A DNA stretch of 64,000 nucleotides from JAWLGZ01 sp041690635 (GTDB lineage Bacteria > Pseudomonadota > Gammaproteobacteria > Thiohalomonadales > Thiohalomonadaceae). The notes beneath the pieces were generated by a model. That model saw only the letters and a list, made by a program, of their open reading frames with translations, had not been told where the DNA came from and searched no databases. The translations under genes and the position numbers were made by a program. This document shows positions 60,257-64,000 of the stretch, piece after piece (the first letter of the stretch is position 1; every line of letters begins with the position of its first letter). The stretch is taken from the NCBI GenBank assembly GCA_041690635.1, contig JAWLGZ010000001.1:558001-622000 (forward strand). The letters run 5' to 3'.

Positions 60257-61636
60257 TCACTCCTTTTCGTTGTGTCCCGAACTGGACTCGCTGGCCTGCT
60301 CCCGGTGAGGCGCAACACGCGGGATCTCCAGGGTGAACTGAACCCCGGTCGGATTAAGGTTGTGACATTCGATGGAGCCGCCGAGGGTGTGGGTAACCAG
60401 GTTGAAGACGATGTGAAGCCCCAGGCCTGCCCCGCCCCTGTCATGGCGAGTGGAGTAGAACGGCTCGAAGATGCGCTGCAGGTTCTCGGGGGAGATTCCT
60501 CGCCCGTCGTTGGAATAGCGCAGAGTGACTGCCTCCCCGTGCGCGACCGCTTCGAGATTGATGCATCCGGCACCGTTGCCGAATGCATGATTCAGCGTGT
60601 TCACCACGAGGTTACTGATCACCTGCCATACGGCACCGGGATAGCTGTCGAGAACGATGTCACCGGGGCACGCAATCTCAATCCGGTGGCGGGTTTCCTT
60701 CAGGCGTGGCTGCAAGCTCCAGAGCACCTCGTGCAGATACTCCTTCAGATTGAAGGTACGCCGCTTCTCGCTCGCCTGATCGACCGCAACCTGACGAAAA
60801 CTCTTCACGAGGTCCGCTGCGCGCTTCAGGTTGGAATAGATCAAGTCACACGACTCCGTCGCGGTGCCGAGAAACCGATAAACGTCGGTCCTGCGCAACG
60901 CCCCCCCCTTGAACGCGTGCTGAAACTCGGCGGTACGTTCCTGAAGGTGGGTGACCGCGGTCAGTCCCACCCCGACCGGCGTGTTGATTTCGTGGGCGAC
61001 CCCTGCGACCAGTTGACCGAGCGCTGCCAGCTTGCGCGCCTGAAACAGCCCCTCCTGGCTGCGCCGCAACGTACTCACCTCCCGTTCAAGTCCGGCGGTG
61101 TAACCGGACACCTCCTCGATCAGGAGGCGCTGTTCGCGATTGTTCAGCTGCAGCACACGTAGATGAGCACGCAACAGCAGATGGAGGTCGACCAACGCGA
61201 TCACCCCGTCGGCCCGCTCAACCGCCATCGGTTCATGGACACCCGCCCCTTCTCGCGCCAGAGCGCGGTCGGCCGCCGCTACGACCGACATCGTTTCGGG
61301 GACCGTCTCAATCCTGGAGTCAGGTCCAATCACTGCTGCTACGGTGTGCACCGGTTTGCCGAACGCCAGACGTTCTACGAAACGCGCCCGGGACAACACG
61401 GCGGTCGGGCGATCCGCCTCCATGATCAGCACCCCGGGCAGCCGCGGAGTGTTCGCAAACTGGGCAACGAGTTCGGCGACCGGGGCGGATGCGACCACCT
61501 TGATCGAGTAGCCGGGCAACTCGCCAACGGTTGAACTGGCGCAGATCAGATCGAGCGCGGCAGTGTCGGCATGCGGCATGGCGGCGCCCGGCTTCCCGCC
61601 CGACACCTCAGCGGCAATTTCGTTGCAGACGTTCAC
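60257..61636 (-). CDS. Sensor histidine kinase (cytosolic, CBS-like N-terminus)
   Basis: A 459-residue kinase. The N-terminal 190 residues have no membrane span and resemble a degenerate CBS/PAS sensor (PGVLIMEADRPTAVLSR and PMAVERADGVIALVDLH). Then the H box with His215 (LVAGVAHEINTP), the N box (SNLVVNTLNHAFGNG) and G boxes (FYSTRHDRGGAGLGLHIV). The GTG start at 61636 overlaps the GGDEF-EAL stop by 4 bp. The next gene, REC-PP2C, is its likely partner. Confidence 0.88.
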   Translation of the reverse strand: MNVCNEIAAEVSGGKPGAAMPHADTAALDLICASSTVGELPGYSIKVVASAPVAELVAQFANTPRLPGVLIMEADRPTAVLSRARFVERLAFGKPVHTVAAVIGPDSRIETVPETMSVVAAADRALAREGAGVHEPMAVERADGVIALVDLHLLLRAHLRVLQLNNREQRLLIEEVSGYTAGLEREVSTLRRSQEGLFQARKLAALGQLVAGVAHEINTPVGVGLTAVTHLQERTAEFQHAFKGGALRRTDVYRFLGTATESCDLIYSNLKRAADLVKSFRQVAVDQASEKRRTFNLKEYLHEVLWSLQPRLKETRHRIEIACPGDIVLDSYPGAVWQVISNLVVNTLNHAFGNGAGCINLEAVAHGEAVTLRYSNDGRGISPENLQRIFEPFYSTRHDRGGAGLGLHIVFNLVTHTLGGSIECHNLNPTGVQFTLEIPRVAPHREQASESSSGHNEKE

Positions 61637-63804
61637 GCGTTGTCCGCCGCCTGCAGAGTAGGGACAACCGCCCAGGCTTCGCCGCGCCCGTGCGGGCTCA
61701 GACGCGCCAGGCGCCGGTAGAAAGCGAGAAATCGGGAAGCCGGCTGTGGCCGGCACAGATAGTAGCCCTGGATCTCGTCACACCCCTTGTCGCGCAGGAA
61801 GGCCAGTTGCTCCGCGGTTTCAACCCCCTCGGCCACCACCTCCATGCCCAGCGTGTGGGCGATGGCGAGGATGCTGGAGGTGATGGCCACGCCGTAGTTG
61901 TCACCGGGAAGCCCGGCGATGAATGTCCGGTCGATCTTCACCCGGTCGATGGGGAATCGGTGCAGATAACTCAGCGAGGAGTAGCCGGTACCAAAGTCGT
62001 CCATTGACAGCGAGACCCCCAGCGCCTTCAGCGCGTTCAGGGTTCGAATTCCCTGCTCCGGGTTCTTGATGACGAAGCTCTCGGTAATCTCCAACTCCAG
62101 TTGTTCCGGAACCAGTCCGCTGCTGTCGAGTGCCTCGGCGACGATATCGACGATGCGCCCATCGATTACCTGTTTCCCCGACAGGTTGACCGCCACCCGG
62201 ATCGGCCGGAGGCCGGAGCTGTTCCAGGCGTAAGCATCGGCACACGCCTGCTGCAACACCCAGCGACCGAGTTCGAGGATTAAGCCGCTCTCCTCGGCGA
62301 TTGGAATAAACTGTGCCGGAGAGATCCAGCCACGTTCCGGATGCTGCCAGCGAAGCAGCGCTTCCCCGCCGACCATGGAGGCGTCAGCGGCACGTGCCTG
62401 AGGCTGATAATGGATTTGCAATTCACCCTGCTCCAGGGTGCGGCGCAGCTCGCGCTCGATGTGAAACCGTTCCGAGGTGATCTGGCCGAGTTCCGGCGTG
62501 TAGAACCGGTACAGGTTGCGGCCCTGCTCCTTCGCCCGGTAGAGCGCTGTGTCGGCGTGGCGCAACAGCGTATCCGGATCGCCGGCGTGATCGGGAAAGA
62601 GCGCGATACCGATGCTGACCCCCAGCACCATTTCGGTGTCGCCCAACCGACAGGGGTGGGCGAATGCATTCAGGACCTTGTCGCCGACCAGCGCCACCGA
62701 ATGCTCGTCACGCACCCCTTCCAGCACGATGGCAAACTCATCGCCCCCCATGCGGGCGATGAAGTCCTCTTCACGAAGGACAGTGCGCAACCGATCAGCC
62801 ATCAACCGCAACAGCTCATTTCCGGTCGCCGGACCGAGTGTGTCGTTGATGTCCTTGAATCGATCCAGATCGAGACAGAGCAGTGCCGATCGCCTGCCAC
62901 GCTCCCGTGCCCGCGACAGTGCTCGGCGGAGGTGGTCGCTTAACAGCGAGCGGTTGGGAAGATCGGTGAGCACGTCGTAGTAGGCCAGACGATGAATCTG
63001 GTGTTCGGCCTCCTTGCGTCCGGAGAGATCGCTGACCACCGTGACGGCATGCTGTGAAGTGGCACTGTCTGACCGGACCCGGTGAATCCGCAGGCGGACC
63101 GGGAGCTGCTCGCCAACCTTGCGTCGGGCAACCACCTCCCCCTGCCAGACAGCGCCCTCATCCAGGACTCTCCACGGATCCTGGTACAGGACCCAGCGGT
63201 CGTAGTCCGGTCGCAGCAGATCGCGCGGCCGCCGTCCGATCGATTCGGCTGGTGAGTAGCCGAACATGCGGCAGAACGCCTTATTGACGCGTTCAACTCG
63301 CAGGTTGCCGTCGGTGATGAGAATTCCGTCCTGAACCTGCTCGAAGGCCGCGGCGGCAAGTCGCAGCTCACGTTCTATAGCTGAACGGGTTGTCTGGTCT
63401 TCGATGATGGAGATCCAATACGTGCGGTTCTCCAGCAACGCACGGTAGGGCGTCAGCCCTACCCGCAATTCGACCCCGTCCTTGCGGATCACCCTCACCG
63501 GGGCGCTCCGGGCTGCGGGGGCAGTCGCCGGATGGGGGCTCCGTGTCAGGAGGCGAAGGAGCTGCGCATCGGGAATGATGTCGCTGAGCACCAGCCGGGT
63601 GAAGGAGTCCCGGTCGTAACCGAGCAGGCGCTGGCCGGCACGATTGACGAACCGAAAACGCCCGCTGGCGGGATCGGTGACCAGGACCGCGAAAGGCGCC
63701 CACTCGAACAGATTCGACAATGGATCCGTATCGCACCGACACGCCATTGCTGATGGCAAGGTACCGGCGGAATCGAACGCATGTGACTCCCCCTGCGGCA
63801 GCAT
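61633..63804 (-). CDS. PAS-PAS-GGDEF-EAL c-di-GMP turnover protein
   Basis: A 723-residue cytosolic protein: PAS 1 (about 28-140), PAS 2 (about 150-265), GGDEF (about 275-440) and EAL (about 450-700). The GGDEF motif is intact (353-357) and an inhibitory I-site R344-x-x-D347 lies five residues before it. The EAL signature is intact (EALLRW 481-486, DDFGTGYSS), so both cyclase and phosphodiesterase activity are possible. ATG 63804 has a purine-rich AAGGGG ahead. First gene of the operon, coupled to the kinase by a 4-bp overlap. Confidence 0.92.
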   Translation of the reverse strand: MLPQGESHAFDSAGTLPSAMACRCDTDPLSNLFEWAPFAVLVTDPASGRFRFVNRAGQRLLGYDRDSFTRLVLSDIIPDAQLLRLLTRSPHPATAPAARSAPVRVIRKDGVELRVGLTPYRALLENRTYWISIIEDQTTRSAIERELRLAAAAFEQVQDGILITDGNLRVERVNKAFCRMFGYSPAESIGRRPRDLLRPDYDRWVLYQDPWRVLDEGAVWQGEVVARRKVGEQLPVRLRIHRVRSDSATSQHAVTVVSDLSGRKEAEHQIHRLAYYDVLTDLPNRSLLSDHLRRALSRARERGRRSALLCLDLDRFKDINDTLGPATGNELLRLMADRLRTVLREEDFIARMGGDEFAIVLEGVRDEHSVALVGDKVLNAFAHPCRLGDTEMVLGVSIGIALFPDHAGDPDTLLRHADTALYRAKEQGRNLYRFYTPELGQITSERFHIERELRRTLEQGELQIHYQPQARAADASMVGGEALLRWQHPERGWISPAQFIPIAEESGLILELGRWVLQQACADAYAWNSSGLRPIRVAVNLSGKQVIDGRIVDIVAEALDSSGLVPEQLELEITESFVIKNPEQGIRTLNALKALGVSLSMDDFGTGYSSLSYLHRFPIDRVKIDRTFIAGLPGDNYGVAITSSILAIAHTLGMEVVAEGVETAEQLAFLRDKGCDEIQGYYLCRPQPASRFLAFYRRLARLSPHGRGEAWAVVPTLQAADNA

Positions 63805-64000
63805 CGGCCCGTCCCCTTCGTCCAGTGCAAGCCAGGCGGCAGATCACGGGAAATGCCGGGTGTTCGGCCTTCCCCGGCCACCTGCCCCTGACCAGGACTG
63901 GTCACGTTAGCCGGGTTGAGTGACGATTTGGGTACGGGTTGCTTGCGGGAAAGTGACGGTCGGAAAACCGGAATGCCCGTGGGCGCCGGGGGTACTGTCG
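63805..64000. other. Region upstream of the GGDEF-EAL operon
   Basis: No gene seen in these 196 bp. It must hold the promoter of the signalling operon; no clear hexamers or sigma-54 site were visible. Confidence 0.4.

Overview
The window is chromosomal DNA of a GC-rich gammaproteobacterium. Evidence is the block order kdsC-lptCAB-rpoN-hpf-ptsN-hprK-rapZ, the miaB-phoH-ybeY-corC-lnt block, the ybeL-leuS-lptE-holA-(proA)-nadD-rsfS-rlmH block and the maf-rng-yhdP block. An hprK gene beside rpoN, a FimV-type protein and many Lpt/outer-membrane genes point to the Chromatiales/Ectothiorhodospiraceae side of the class. That placement is inference. No rRNA, tRNA, CRISPR array or intact insertion sequence was recognised.

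Layout. 0-10.3 kb (+): LPS transport (lptC, lptA, lptB), sigma-54 and its PTS neighbourhood (hpf, ptsN, hprK, rapZ, a mannose-type EIIA, HPr, EI) and mgtE. 10.3-27.8 kb (mostly -): nit amidase, a small exported protein, yhdP, rng, maf, rlmH, rsfS, nadD, a short FimV-like protein, proA, holA, lptE, leuS; ybeL-like (+) and an HDOD gene (-). 28.0-30.1 kb (+): lemA and a TPM-PDZ protein. 30.1-33.7 kb: an accessory stretch with three unrecognised genes and visibly less GC-rich sequence. 33.7-36.8 kb (+): rsgA, a terminator, an EF-hand gene remnant (-) and a ClC channel/antiporter gene. 36.8-43.3 kb: a TRAP transporter/gamma-glutamyltransferase-like/TSUP operon (-) with a divergent Lrp/AsnC regulator (+). 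43.4-49.1 kb (-): lnt, corC, ybeY, phoH, miaB. 49.3-64 kb: an orphan GspE/PilB-type ATPase with tandem MshEN repeats (+), a chemoreceptor, amtB, a response regulator, mazG, a double-thioredoxin protein (-), an RssA-type patatin (+), then a four-gene signalling operon (-): PAS-PAS-GGDEF-EAL, histidine kinase, REC-PP2C phosphatase, STAS protein.

How the genes work together. The first block ties envelope LPS export to sigma-54 and a phosphorelay PTS with both phosphorylation sites of HPr kept (His15, Ser46) and an HPr kinase, but no sugar permease here. The last operon looks like an HptB/HsbR/HsbA-type partner switch placed next to its own c-di-GMP enzyme, and the ATPase at 49.3 kb carries what look like c-di-GMP-binding repeats, so second-messenger control of a surface machine is a plausible theme.

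The most unusual signal is not a gene. Non-coding gaps are repeatedly filled by short-period arrays (7 bp, elsewhere 8 bp), usually as two inverted arrays facing each other. Several intrude into genes: they supply the stop codons of maf and phoH, the start and lipoprotein signal of lptE, and the leaders of maf, rng and possibly lnt. Separately, palindromic REP-like elements sit in frame inside the essential genes leuS and lnt.
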